From NCBI GenBank assembly GCA_029560815.1, contig JAKQKF010000396.1, forward strand, positions 38,696-102,695: a stretch of DNA of 64,000 bases, read 5' to 3'. This document shows, in pieces, positions 8,772 through 17,962 of the stretch (within the stretch, counting starts at the first letter, position 1; the number at the start of each line of letters is the position of its first letter). The translations under genes were made by a program, and so were the position numbers. Source of the stretch: a bacterium. Its GTDB lineage: Bacteria; KSB1; UBA2214. A model generated the notes under the pieces. That model saw nothing but the letters and a program-made list of their open reading frames with translations, did not search any database and had not been told where the DNA came from.

Positions 8772-9551
8772 ATGAAGAATTTATTCAGGTTTATCGGGTT
8801 GCTGGGGATGGTTTTCTGCGCCTTTGCCCCTCTTTATGGTCAAGATGATGCTCAGATGGAACTCCCCAAAGAGCTGCGCCGCTTGACGCATCCGGAATTT
8901 CAATCGGGTGAGTATCTTGCCTACCGGGTTCATTTCGGCAAGATGAGCGCAGGGCGGGGATCGCTCTGGCTGAAGGAGGGGGAGGAATATAACGGCCGCA
9001 GTTCTTATCTGCTCACCATGCGCCTCTGGACCAATGACTTTTTCTCCAGTTTTTATCGGGTGGATGATGTCATGACGAGCATTCTTGACCGGGAGGGGCT
9101 CTTCCCGTGGGGGTATGAGCGGATCCTGCGCGAGGGAAAATTCAAAGCCTTCCGCAAGGCGCGCTTCGATCCCCTCAATGCCCGCGCATTCGAAGGCAAG
9201 GATACACTCGCTGTTCCGGCCTTCAGCCAGGATGTCCTTTCGATCATCTATTATGTGCGCACCCTTGATCTGGAGGTCGGGCAAAAGATCAACCTGGACA
9301 GCTATATCGATAAACACGTCTATCCTCTGCAGATGACGGTTGAGAAACGGGAAAAAATCGAGGTGCCCGCCGGCAAATTCGATTGTCTGCTCCTGGTTCC
9401 GGGCAAGCGCCCCGGTTCGGACAAGGAACTCAAGGGGGAGATGTGGATCTGGCTCTCTACAGACGACCGCCGTTTGCCGGTTCGGATCAAGAGCCGTGCG
9501 CCGCTGGGATCGGTCAGGATGGAGCTCGATGAAATAAAGATTCAACACTAG
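8772..9551 (+). CDS. DUF3108 domain secreted protein
   Basis: This 259-residue protein has a signal peptide (about residues 1-22, ending LYGQ). The rest matches DUF3108: the YRVHFGKMSAGRGSL opening, a YRVDDVM region and the later EVPAGKFDCLLL motif. Family members are periplasmic and have no established activity. I chose ATG 8772 because GGAG lies five bases upstream; an upstream TTG at 8754 in the same frame is unlikely. It sits 15 nt after the GT9 gene and 17 nt before the TonB receptor, so it is co-transcribed with envelope genes. Confidence 0.85.
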   Translation: MKNLFRFIGLLGMVFCAFAPLYGQDDAQMELPKELRRLTHPEFQSGEYLAYRVHFGKMSAGRGSLWLKEGEEYNGRSSYLLTMRLWTNDFFSSFYRVDDVMTSILDREGLFPWGYERILREGKFKAFRKARFDPLNARAFEGKDTLAVPAFSQDVLSIIYYVRTLDLEVGQKINLDSYIDKHVYPLQMTVEKREKIEVPAGKFDCLLLVPGKRPGSDKELKGEMWIWLSTDDRRLPVRIKSRAPLGSVRMELDEIKIQH

Positions 9552-9568
9552 TCCCCCGGCCGTCCACT

Positions 9569-11842
9569 ATGAAAGCGCCCCTCGCCCGCTACCCCCGTTT
9601 CCTTCTGGTGCTATTGTTTCTCTTTCCGGTGCCGGGTGCAGAGGCGGGCGGCGATGAAAAAACAGGATCCATCAGCGGTTTTGTCCGCGATGTCACCAAC
9701 GGCGAACCCCTTCCTTACGCCAACGTCTATCTGGAGGGGACCCGGTACGGAAGCCTCACCAGCCTGCGCGGTTATTTCGTCATCCCCCGTCTTGAAGAAG
9801 GTCGCTATCGTTTCACGGTTTCCCTGCTTGGCTACGCGCGCTGGCAGCAGGAACTCCATCTGCAGGCGGGGCGGGATACCGTGCTGGCGATCAGCCTGAC
9901 CCCCGGCGCGATCCAGATGGGGGAGATCACCCGGACGGCACAGCGGGAGCGCTTTGAGCGCGAGGTGCAGATCTCCACGACGGCACTCTCCATGCGGCAG
10001 CTTCAACAGGTGCCGATGCTGGCCGAGGCGGATGTCTTCCGAACCCTCCAACTTTTACCCGGAGTGGTCAGCCGCAGCGACTTTTCCAGCCAGCTCTATG
10101 TCCGGGGCGGCAGTCCGGATCAAAACCTCGTCCTTCTGGATGGCGTCAGTGTCTACAATCCCTTCCATCTCGGCGGCGTTTTCAGCACCTTCAATGTGGA
10201 TGCAATCAAGGAGCTGGAGTTTCTCAGCGGGGGCTTTCCCGTCGAGTATGGCGGCCGGCTCTCTTCAGTACTCGCCATCACCAACCGCGAGGGGGACACC
10301 CGATCGTACGGCGGTGTCGGCAGCATCAGCCTCCTCTCCGCCCGGGCGATGGTCGAGGGCCCGATACCTGCCGGTTCCTTTCTGTTGGCGGGACGGCGGA
10401 CCTACTTTGATCAGATCTTTAAAAAAACGGATTACGCTTTTCCCTACTATTTCTATGACCTCCAGGGCAAGATCAATCTGGATCTTTCGCACCGTCATCG
10501 GCTGACCCTGAGCGGGTTCTACGGCGATGATGTTCTTGATTTCTCATCAGAAGCCGAAAATGAGGATGAGGTGGAGGTGGATCTGGACTGGGTATGGGGA
10601 AACCGCACCACCAGTCTTACCTGGCGCTACATCATGCGTCCCGACCTTTTTGCGGAGACGCTCATTTCCCAAAGCCGGTTCAAGAACAAGCTCAGTGCGG
10701 TCGCCGAGAGCAGCGGGTCGGCCAATCTGGCCCTCAACAACGAGATCGTCGATTACAGCGCACGCATCGATCTCAACTATTTCGGCGTCAGCGGCCACAG
10801 CATCAAGCTGGGCAGCTCCTACTCCGATCTTGATTTCGCCTACGGCATCTCGATCAATGACTACCAGCTCTTCTCCTACCGCGCCCGGCCGGCGCTGTTT
10901 GCTTTCTATGCCCAGGACCACTGGCAGCTTTATCCCCGGCTGATGCTCAAAGCCGGGGCCCGTGCTGAACACTACAGCCTCGGCAACCGCTGGTCTCTCT
11001 CACCCCGGCTGGGACTGCAGTATCAGCTGACCTCCAACCTCGCCCTTAAAGCGAGTTTGGGCCACTACACCCAGTATCTGACCACTGTGGCCAGCGACGA
11101 ACAGAACTTTGCGCTCATGGATCTCTGGCTGCCCATCAACGCTTCTTACGAGCCCCAGACTGCACGACACTACGTTGCCGGCTTTGAATGGTGGCTGCCG
11201 CACGAGATGATCTTTACGCTCGAGGGCTATTACAAGACCTTTGCCGGCTTGCTGGACCTTAACGAACGGGGTGTCGCATCTGATCCGGCGGATGATTATT
11301 TTTGTGCGGATGGTACGGCGCGCGGAATCGAACTGATGTTGAAACGGCAGACGGGCGCCCTGCAGGGCTGGCTGGGCTATACCTGGAGCCTGACCCGCCG
11401 CCGGATCGACGAAATGACCTACTATCCCAAGTACGATCAGCGGCATGCTCTCCATCTGGTGATGCATTATGCACTCGGCAGGAGGTGGACCATCGGCGCT
11501 GTCTTCTCACTGGGTTCGGGCATGCCCTACACACCAGTACCGGGCAAGTATATGCGCTACGAATGGCGGCTCAATGAAAACGAACTCAAAGGGGAGCTGA
11601 CCGACCGCCCGGGGTCCCGTAACAGCGCGCGTTATCCGGTCTATCATCGCATGGATCTGAGCCTGCGCAAGGAGGGGCGCCTGTTCGGAATCTCCGCTTC
11701 ACCCTATCTGCAGATCATCAATCTCTACAATCACAAGAACGTCTTTTTTTACTTTTGGGACCATGATGTCAATCCGTCCCGCCTGACGACGATCACCATG
11801 TTCCCGCTTTTGCCGACGGTGGGGGTGGACTTTGCCTTCTAG
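9569..11842 (+). CDS. TonB-dependent receptor with N-terminal carboxypeptidase-like domain
   Basis: This 757-residue outer-membrane protein has a signal peptide (residues ~1-27). A CarbopepD_reg-like beta-sandwich (about 32-115) follows, with the motif SGFVRDVTNGEPLPYANV. A plug domain comes next with LYVRGGSPDQNLVLLDGV and a GGFPVEYGGRLSSVL segment. The rest is a 22-strand-type beta barrel rich in alternating aromatic and polar residues, ending in a terminal Phe. Such receptors take up siderophores, vitamins or oligomers using TonB-ExbBD energy; no partner for energy is in this window. A DUF4249-like lipoprotein gene overlaps its end, a common pairing in the Bacteroidota. The substrate is unknown. 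Confidence 0.92.
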   Translation: MKAPLARYPRFLLVLLFLFPVPGAEAGGDEKTGSISGFVRDVTNGEPLPYANVYLEGTRYGSLTSLRGYFVIPRLEEGRYRFTVSLLGYARWQQELHLQAGRDTVLAISLTPGAIQMGEITRTAQRERFEREVQISTTALSMRQLQQVPMLAEADVFRTLQLLPGVVSRSDFSSQLYVRGGSPDQNLVLLDGVSVYNPFHLGGVFSTFNVDAIKELEFLSGGFPVEYGGRLSSVLAITNREGDTRSYGGVGSISLLSARAMVEGPIPAGSFLLAGRRTYFDQIFKKTDYAFPYYFYDLQGKINLDLSHRHRLTLSGFYGDDVLDFSSEAENEDEVEVDLDWVWGNRTTSLTWRYIMRPDLFAETLISQSRFKNKLSAVAESSGSANLALNNEIVDYSARIDLNYFGVSGHSIKLGSSYSDLDFAYGISINDYQLFSYRARPALFAFYAQDHWQLYPRLMLKAGARAEHYSLGNRWSLSPRLGLQYQLTSNLALKASLGHYTQYLTTVASDEQNFALMDLWLPINASYEPQTARHYVAGFEWWLPHEMIFTLEGYYKTFAGLLDLNERGVASDPADDYFCADGTARGIELMLKRQTGALQGWLGYTWSLTRRRIDEMTYYPKYDQRHALHLVMHYALGRRWTIGAVFSLGSGMPYTPVPGKYMRYEWRLNENELKGELTDRPGSRNSARYPVYHRMDLSLRKEGRLFGISASPYLQIINLYNHKNVFFYFWDHDVNPSRLTTITMFPLLPTVGVDFAF

Positions 11843-12554
11843 AGTCATAAAAATGTTACTTTTGACGCCCCTTTTATTTCTGGCGTGCGATCAAGGGCCG
11901 GACGTCAACGAGTTCAATTATGAACCGGAGGTCAATTTGTTCGCCCTTCTGCTGCTGAATTCGCAGCAGACGATCATCCGTCTGGAGGAGAGCTGCCGCA
12001 GTATGGATCCGCTGCCTGAAGATCGCGGCATAGCGGGGGCGGAGGTCGTAATCCGGGGGGATGATCAGCGGGTGTTCTTCAGAGACCAGGGTGGCGGACG
12101 TTACGCCGAGGAGGGGGAGAAGCTGCGGCTTGTGGCCGGCGTAACCTATGAACTGTCGGTGCTTTTGGCCGACGGCCGCCGGGTTGAAGCGGAGTGTACC
12201 ATGCCGGCTCCGCCCGGCATCGTCTCACCGGCCGACCAGGAGCGGGTGGCGGCGTACGCGTCACTGCCGATCTCGTGGCGCGGGGATGACGGGACACCCG
12301 GCTATATCGTGAGCATGCGCGGCAGTACCAGCAGCCATAGTGCCGAGGTGCGGACCGATTCGACAGCGGTCGATTTTTACCCCTTTTATCTGGCGCAGCC
12401 GGATCGCTATACTCTTAAGGTGGCGGCCGTGGACAACAACTATCATGAATACCTGCGCACGCAGGAGGATGAGATCCCTCTTTGGACTATTCAGGGCGGG
12501 ATCGGAGTTTTTGGCGCCATGGCCTGGGATGAACGGGTGATCATCGCTCAATGA
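11832..12554 (+). CDS. DUF4249-like lipoprotein partner of TonB receptor
   Basis: This 240-residue protein is secreted: TTG 11832 gives a signal peptide with Arg and Lys in the n-region, and the LLFLAC lipobox places the lipidated cysteine at about residue 19. ATG 11853 would remove the positive charges. A run of G upstream (GGGGGTGG) supports the TTG. The body resembles DUF4249: a GAEVVIRGDDQRVFF stretch, a GVTYELSVLLADGR stretch and an ECTMPAPPG strand. The start overlaps the TonB receptor gene by 11 bases. It is likely anchored in the outer membrane beside the receptor. The family match is by pattern only. Confidence 0.65.
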   Translation: MPSRVIKMLLLTPLLFLACDQGPDVNEFNYEPEVNLFALLLLNSQQTIIRLEESCRSMDPLPEDRGIAGAEVVIRGDDQRVFFRDQGGGRYAEEGEKLRLVAGVTYELSVLLADGRRVEAECTMPAPPGIVSPADQERVAAYASLPISWRGDDGTPGYIVSMRGSTSSHSAEVRTDSTAVDFYPFYLAQPDRYTLKVAAVDNNYHEYLRTQEDEIPLWTIQGGIGVFGAMAWDERVIIAQ

Positions 12555-12561
12555 GGTGGTT

Positions 12562-13326
12562 ATGAACAAGATTCTGCCGGCAGATACCAGCACGGTTTTA
12601 CTGCTGCTGCTCCTGGTCTCCATGGCCGCGGCCTATCTGATGCTGGGGTTCGGTGGTTTTGCCGGGGGCAGAAAAAAGGCGCCCGCGCGGAAAAAGTCAA
12701 AATCTTCCGGGAGGAGTGTCCTGCTGATGCTGCTCCTGGCAGTGTCGGCCCTGGTTCTGCTCTTCTTTGCCGTCTATCTTCACTATTTTATCCCGTTAAA
12801 TGGCGAAACCCGGGTTGCCCGCGTCGAATTTGAAAAGGATGGTGGCCGGAAGGGCGATTTCAGGATGATCCTGATCCCTTATGAGAACGGCCAGCCCGGC
12901 AAGGCCCAATCCTACCCCATCAAGGGAGCCGCCTGGTCTCTCAAGGGAGAGGTTTTGCATTGGCAACCTGGACTTGGAAAGGTCGGCCTGCGGACGATGT
13001 TCCGGCTGACCGGGATTGACGGTTATTACGGGCAGGGAAGCAGTGCGCGCAAGGGGAGCGAGGTCAAGCTGGCCGGTACAGCCGGGCAGGGGATCTGGAA
13101 AGCGGTGCAGGGCACCAACCGGATCTTCAAGGCGGCTCGCATCACCACGCACCGCAGCGGCAAGGAGAATCCACTCTGGTCAAGCGGGTATGATATCTAT
13201 GCGGATGAAGACGGTCTGAGGGTTGAGAGCGCAAGCCGAACTCCGGCTGCTCTGAAGAGAGAGAGAGAAGAAGCGCCGCCGCAGGAGCGGCGTTATCCCC
13301 GCCGCCCGGAGGATGTGCGGCACTAG
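12562..13326 (+). CDS. Two-helix membrane protein of unknown function
   Basis: This 254-residue protein starts with a hydrophobic helix (about residues 8-30), a basic linker of Lys, Ala and Ser, and a second helix (about 50-72). The remaining soluble domain is glycine-rich and beta-like, about 130 residues, followed by a tail rich in Arg, Glu and Pro. I recognise no family. ATG 12562 is preceded by GAGGTGG; GTG 12556 is an alternative. It is the last gene of the long forward operon. Its TAG stop shares the CTAG palindrome with the stop of the reverse SDR gene. Confidence 0.65.
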   Translation: MNKILPADTSTVLLLLLLVSMAAAYLMLGFGGFAGGRKKAPARKKSKSSGRSVLLMLLLAVSALVLLFFAVYLHYFIPLNGETRVARVEFEKDGGRKGDFRMILIPYENGQPGKAQSYPIKGAAWSLKGEVLHWQPGLGKVGLRTMFRLTGIDGYYGQGSSARKGSEVKLAGTAGQGIWKAVQGTNRIFKAARITTHRSGKENPLWSSGYDIYADEDGLRVESASRTPAALKREREEAPPQERRYPRRPEDVRH

Positions 13327-14078
13327 AGTCCCCAGCCCCCGCTGACGGGAATATGGGCGCCGGTGACATAGGCGGCCGCCTTGCTGCAAAGATATAATAG
13401 TGCGCCGGTCAGGTCATCAGCTGAACCGGGCCGTCCGGCGGGCACGCTTGCGGCGGCGTTGTGGCGTCCAACAGCGTCAAGAGTGCCGTTATCCATGAGG
13501 CCGGGAGCCAGGACATTGACGGTGATATGGTGGCGGGCCCCCTCGACGGCGAGAGATTTCGTCAGAATAAGGACGCCGGTTTTAGCGATTGCGTAGGGGA
13601 GGACTCGATGATAGGCCTGGATCCGGTCGCTGTTGGCCAGGCCGATATTGATGATACGGCCCCACTTTTGCGCCACCAGCACCGGCCAGAAGGCGCGGCA
13701 GAGGTAATAGACACTGTTGAGATTGCCCGTCACCATCTCTTCCCATTCCGCCGGCGTCAGTTCATCCCACTGTTTTTCAATAAACGGCCCCACATTATTG
13801 ACGAGGATGTCGAGACGGCCGAAGCGAGCCGTGATCTCCTCCTGCAGCCGGCTGACCTCCTCCCACCGGCGCACATCCGCCTGAAACCGTTCAGCCTCTC
13901 CCCCCTTTTTGCGAAGTTCCTCCACCAGCTGGTCCGCCTCTGTGGCGCTGTGGCGGTAGTGAATGGCCAGGGCGGCGCCGCGCGCAGCGAGGGCGCGGGC
14001 CATGCTTTTGCCCAATCCCCTGGCGCTGCCGGTCACCAGGGCTACTCTTCCATTCAGCTCATTTTCTCCGCCGCTCAT
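13323..14078 (-). CDS. SDR family oxidoreductase (FabG-like)
   Basis: This 251-residue enzyme is a classical short-chain dehydrogenase/reductase. The N-terminal VALVTGSARGLGKSMA motif binds the NAD(P) cofactor, NNVG lies in the central sheet, and YAIAK is the YxxxK catalytic pair, with Ser about 12 residues upstream (NSDRIQAY). C-terminal GRPGSADDLTGALLYLCS and SGGW are typical. The substrate is unclear; FabG-type beta-ketoacyl reduction is one option. The ATG overlaps the histidine kinase stop (ATGA), so it is translated downstream of that kinase. The two are likely co-transcribed. Confidence 0.85.
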   Translation of the reverse strand: MSGGENELNGRVALVTGSARGLGKSMARALAARGAALAIHYRHSATEADQLVEELRKKGGEAERFQADVRRWEEVSRLQEEITARFGRLDILVNNVGPFIEKQWDELTPAEWEEMVTGNLNSVYYLCRAFWPVLVAQKWGRIINIGLANSDRIQAYHRVLPYAIAKTGVLILTKSLAVEGARHHITVNVLAPGLMDNGTLDAVGRHNAAASVPAGRPGSADDLTGALLYLCSKAAAYVTGAHIPVSGGWGL

Positions 14079-15268
14079 ATGACGATCCGCATGGTTGTGC
14101 CCTTGCCGATATGAGTCTCTTTGATGAAGAGACGGCCGTGGTGGTACTCCTCGATGATCCGCTTGGCAAAATTAAGCCCCAGACCCCATCCCCTTTGCTT
14201 CGTGCTGTAGCCCGGCTTGAAGACGTCGTTGCGCCGCTTTGCGGTGATGCCGGCGCCGTTGTCACGGATGTCGATGGCGACATGCTTTTTCCCTGCGAGG
14301 GGGATAACGTTGATTTCAATCCTGCCTCTCTTGCCCTTAACCGCGTCGATGGCGTTTTTGACCAGATTCTCGACGGCCCATTCGAAGAGCTCACGATTGA
14401 GGAGCACGGGTTTGACATCGCCATAATTTTCGATCAATTCGATCGGATTGCCTGTTTTGGGCAGGCGCTTGCGCAGGTATGCGCAGACATCTTGCAGAAC
14501 CGGCTGCACATGTTGGGAATCGAGCAGGGTCTCGGAGCCGATGTGTGAAAAACGGGCGGCGATCTTTTCAAGCCGCTTGACATCGGCTTCCATATCAACG
14601 AGGGTCAGGTCCCGGTTGGCGGCCTCCAGACTTGAGGATTTAAGCAGTTCAAGCCAGCCCAGAAGGGAGGAGATGGGGGTACCGAGCTGATGAGCGGTCT
14701 CTTTGGCCATACCCACCCAGATGAAGCGCTGCTCACTGCTTTTGATGCTGCGGAAGCTGAGAAAGGCCACAAGCACCAGCAGCCCGAGTCCGCTGATGGT
14801 GACCCAGGGCAGATACTGCAGCCGGGTGATCAGTGTCGAGTCGCCGAAATAGAGATAGCTGAGTACATACTCCTCGTAGGTTATGGGGATGGGTTCGTTT
14901 TCCTGGCGCATCTTCTCGATGACCTTGCGCACCTGCTTGATGGCTTCAGGCGACCGGGCGGTATCCGGAACGGCCAGCCCCTGCCAGGAGCTGGGATTGC
15001 CATCGCGGTCGGTCAGGACGAGGGGAAAGGTGGCTCTGCTGATGATATTGACAAAGAGCCAGTCGAGGACCTCGGGCTGGTCCGCGGCCACCGCCAGCCT
15101 CTGGTAGGTGAGGGCGTAGAATTCAGCGATATCCCCGGACTGCTTGCGCAGGTCCCGGACCAGCCCCTGGACGTAGAAATTGACGGCAATGATGCTGAGG
15201 ATGACCACAAGTACGAAGAGGCTGCGCAGGGTTCCGGAGAACATGTAGAGCGTCTTGCGGAAGGACAT
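14075..15268 (-). CDS. Membrane sensor histidine kinase (orphan)
   Basis: This 397-residue protein has one transmembrane helix near the start (about 15-33) and another after a periplasmic region of ~120 residues (about 162-180). HisKA follows with the H-box AHQLGTPISSLLGW, then the HATPase_c domain: N-box ENLVKNAIDAV, G1 DIRDNGAGI, and G2 GWGLGLNFAKRIIEE. No response regulator is adjacent. I chose ATG 15268, preceded by GGAGAGG. The start lies only ~17 nt below a strong intrinsic terminator, so expression depends on readthrough from the YfhO gene or an internal promoter. It is translationally coupled to the SDR gene. Confidence 0.9.
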   Translation of the reverse strand: MSFRKTLYMFSGTLRSLFVLVVILSIIAVNFYVQGLVRDLRKQSGDIAEFYALTYQRLAVAADQPEVLDWLFVNIISRATFPLVLTDRDGNPSSWQGLAVPDTARSPEAIKQVRKVIEKMRQENEPIPITYEEYVLSYLYFGDSTLITRLQYLPWVTISGLGLLVLVAFLSFRSIKSSEQRFIWVGMAKETAHQLGTPISSLLGWLELLKSSSLEAANRDLTLVDMEADVKRLEKIAARFSHIGSETLLDSQHVQPVLQDVCAYLRKRLPKTGNPIELIENYGDVKPVLLNRELFEWAVENLVKNAIDAVKGKRGRIEINVIPLAGKKHVAIDIRDNGAGITAKRRNDVFKPGYSTKQRGWGLGLNFAKRIIEEYHHGRLFIKETHIGKGTTMRIVI

Positions 15269-15284
15269 GATCCCTCTCCTTGTC

Positions 15285-15313
15285 AAAAAAAGGGTGGGCG
15301 AAAGGCCCACCCT
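15285..15313 (-). terminator. Intrinsic terminator after the YfhO gene
   Basis: On the minus strand a 9-bp perfect stem (AGGGTGGGC with GCCCACCCT, loop of 5) spans 15291-15313, followed by six T (15290-15285). It lies immediately after the YfhO stop and just above the histidine kinase ribosome-binding site. Confidence 0.85.
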
Positions 15314-15318
15314 CGAGA

Positions 15319-17868
15319 TCAAACGGTCACCGGCGGCTGCTTGCGGCGTTTCTGGTAGAGCAGCCAGAGCGCATACCCGAGCAGTCCGATCAGCAGGAAC
15401 AGGGTCAGCGTGCTGATCCACTTTCCGGTCCGATAGGATACCGGATCGAATTTGAAAACAATCTGGTGATCACCCGGCTGCAAAAAGATCCCGCGCAGCA
15501 GATAGTTGGTCTTGAATATCCTGGTCTCCTTGCCGTCCACATAGGCTTTCCAGCCCGAAGGATAATAGATTTCGCTGAGGACCAGAATGGTCGGTGATTT
15601 GACCTGAGCGGAAAGGTCGATCTGGTGGAGATCATGCCGGGTGATTTCGGCCTTGTTGGCGCTGGCCGCCGCCACCGGGAAGGGGGGCTTTTCCTCGATG
15701 ATCGCCACCCGGCGCGGATCAAAACGGCCGCTCTTCATAAAATCAAAGACGTTCTTGCGGCCGGAGAGCAGACGGGTTGAATCGGCGAAAAAGGCGCGCG
15801 GCAGGACCGTGGTATTGCGGTAGAGCGGGATCTGCTCGGGATCGGCTACGGGCTGGTAGCGCGGATCGTTGAGAGGCAGATACTGCAGAACAAGATACTT
15901 GACGTTGAGCATGTCGAGCATGGCCGAGTCGAAGGCGCGCCTCTCCGGGGCGATCTGGTCGAGGGGCACTTCGACCGGCGTGACACGGTTGTCGCGCATG
16001 CCAACCCGCCAGTATTTGGACATGAAACTGTTGAGGCCGTAGCGGTCCTGTGAGCCGAAGCCGGTCTCATCGAGAAAGTCCTGATAGAGGCGGACTTTGG
16101 CGGCACTGTAGCCGGAGATGTTGGGGATGAGATGGTACATGTACCAGTTGCCGCTCTTGTCATCCAGTACCGGGAAAATACGGTAGAGTTCGGTCTCGTT
16201 TTTCAGATATTGAACAGCCGGGGTGGCGGCGAAAAAGGCTTTCTCGTCCGATTTGTTCTGGGGACGGATGATTTTGGCATCCACCATCAGGAGATCGAAA
16301 ACCACCATGGCGGAGAGGGCAATAGTCAGCGTCAGCCGGGTGAGGCGGCTCTTGAGAAACCGGAAAACCAGCACGATCGTCAATGCAAGCAGACCGATGG
16401 ATTTAAGGCTGTCGATCAGGGCCTTGTTGTAGGCCTGCAGGCGCTGGGCTTCGTTCAGGGTGTGGCCGCCGCTGCCGGCCATCCCCAGATAGAGAGACTT
16501 GCCGAGAATGACCATGAGGGCCAGCAGGAGAACAACCCCGGCAAACGCATAGAGGTAGCGTTTCAGGCTTTTCATTTTGCGGTTGCGTTCCATGGGTTTG
16601 AGCTGCGGCAGCTGCGTGCGCAGCTCAAAGAGGGCCTGCAAGCCGATTCCGGCCAGGACGAGCAGGGCGATATCGAAGATGATGTGGATCATGCTGGGGA
16701 CGCGGAATTTGTTGAAATAGGGCAAAATCTTGAATAGGGGTCCGTAGATCAGGGGCAGATGCTTGCCGAAAGAGACCAGCAGTGAGAAGAGTGCGACGAT
16801 GGTCATGATCCAGGTTGTCCGGTCGCGGCGTAACACAATAGCCAGGCCTGCCAGAATAAACACAATCACGCTGAAATAGAGGGGATAATCGGTGAAGGGC
16901 ATTTTTCCCCAGTAGGTGGCACCGCCGAATCCCATGAAGGAGGGGATGAAAAAGGTCACCATTTCGAGCGGATGAAAGGACCAGTTCGAAGCATAGTCAA
17001 AATCGAGTCCTCCTCCTTCGCCGCTGCCGCCGCGGATCGAGAAACGCTGATAATCGAGAACCGAGGTATAGAGGGTCATGGAGAGAAGAACGCCGGCGGT
17101 GATGGCCCCGGCTAAAAGCCCGGCGGAAATCAGGAGAGGCTTGATCTGCTTTGTGCGGCGGAAATCGGCGATCTCCTTGTATAGAAGATAGATGCCGAGG
17201 AGAATGAAGGTGTAGTAGGAGACCTGTATATGGGCGCGGACCATCTGGTAGCCGATCGCCAGGGCGGTCAGGCTGAACCAGAGGGCGTTCTTTTCTTCCA
17301 TCATCTTCTTGGCGAGGAGCAGAATGATCGGAATCAGTACGACGGCAAGAAATTTGGTATTGTGACCGTAGGCGGTGAAGGCGACAAATTGTGGTATAAA
17401 GATAACCGCCAGGCCGGCAAAGAGGGCCGGCAGCGGCTCAACAGCGAGCCCGCGCATGAGCAAAAACATAAAGAGCGCAAAGAGGAGATAGTTGAAAAAG
17501 ATGAATGTGAACTCCGGCATCATGGCAGTGCGAAAGAGTCCGCTAAAAAATTCATCAAGGCGGTTGATATGTGGAGCACTTAAAAGTGATCCGAAAGAGG
17601 GCATGCCGCTGAAGATATAGGGGCACCAGAGGGGGGTGATGCCGCGGGCAAGGGCCTCCTTGACAAAAGGTGCGGTCGCGCGCGAACTCTGTTGATCCGG
17701 CATCTGAAAGGTTTTTCCGGCCAGCATAACCTGGCTGTAAAAAATCAGCAGCAGCAGGAACGCGATCACCATCAGCGCGGCGAGCGGATGACGGCTGATC
17801 AGGGTCTCTTTCTCCGTGGCCAGGAGGGTCTCAATTTTCTCTTGTTCTGCCTTTTTTTTCTTTTTCAC
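15319..17868 (-). CDS. YfhO-family polytopic membrane protein
   Basis: This 849-residue protein has many hydrophobic helices in the first ~500 residues, a large extramembrane region, and a final helix near the C-terminus. It matches the bacterial YfhO family, which has a GT-C-like topology and is linked to glycosylation of lipoteichoic acid or other envelope polymers in Bacillus. I chose GTG 17868, with GAGG six bases upstream, giving a Lys-rich start (KKKKKAEQEK). The frame opens eleven codons earlier at ATG 17901, which has no ribosome-binding site. A promoter lies just upstream (17912-17940). The substrate here is unknown, but a neighbouring glycosyltransferase supports glycan work. Confidence 0.8.
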   Translation of the reverse strand: MKKKKKAEQEKIETLLATEKETLISRHPLAALMVIAFLLLLIFYSQVMLAGKTFQMPDQQSSRATAPFVKEALARGITPLWCPYIFSGMPSFGSLLSAPHINRLDEFFSGLFRTAMMPEFTFIFFNYLLFALFMFLLMRGLAVEPLPALFAGLAVIFIPQFVAFTAYGHNTKFLAVVLIPIILLLAKKMMEEKNALWFSLTALAIGYQMVRAHIQVSYYTFILLGIYLLYKEIADFRRTKQIKPLLISAGLLAGAITAGVLLSMTLYTSVLDYQRFSIRGGSGEGGGLDFDYASNWSFHPLEMVTFFIPSFMGFGGATYWGKMPFTDYPLYFSVIVFILAGLAIVLRRDRTTWIMTIVALFSLLVSFGKHLPLIYGPLFKILPYFNKFRVPSMIHIIFDIALLVLAGIGLQALFELRTQLPQLKPMERNRKMKSLKRYLYAFAGVVLLLALMVILGKSLYLGMAGSGGHTLNEAQRLQAYNKALIDSLKSIGLLALTIVLVFRFLKSRLTRLTLTIALSAMVVFDLLMVDAKIIRPQNKSDEKAFFAATPAVQYLKNETELYRIFPVLDDKSGNWYMYHLIPNISGYSAAKVRLYQDFLDETGFGSQDRYGLNSFMSKYWRVGMRDNRVTPVEVPLDQIAPERRAFDSAMLDMLNVKYLVLQYLPLNDPRYQPVADPEQIPLYRNTTVLPRAFFADSTRLLSGRKNVFDFMKSGRFDPRRVAIIEEKPPFPVAAASANKAEITRHDLHQIDLSAQVKSPTILVLSEIYYPSGWKAYVDGKETRIFKTNYLLRGIFLQPGDHQIVFKFDPVSYRTGKWISTLTLFLLIGLLGYALWLLYQKRRKQPPVTV

Positions 17869-17911
17869 GGCAACCTCGTGGCATGACTGGTACGGAAGCA
17901 TAGTATGGTCT

Positions 17912-17940
17912 ATTATAATACAATTTTTTCAGAAAGTCCA
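17912..17940 (-). promoter_or_regulatory. Sigma-70-type promoter for the YfhO gene
   Basis: Minus strand: -10 hexamer TATAAT (17917-17912) and -35 TGGACT (17940-17935) separated by 17 bases. It lies ~45 bases upstream of the GTG start at 17868. Confidence 0.65.
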
Positions 17941-17962
17941 GCGATTCCTGCCAAGCGCACGC

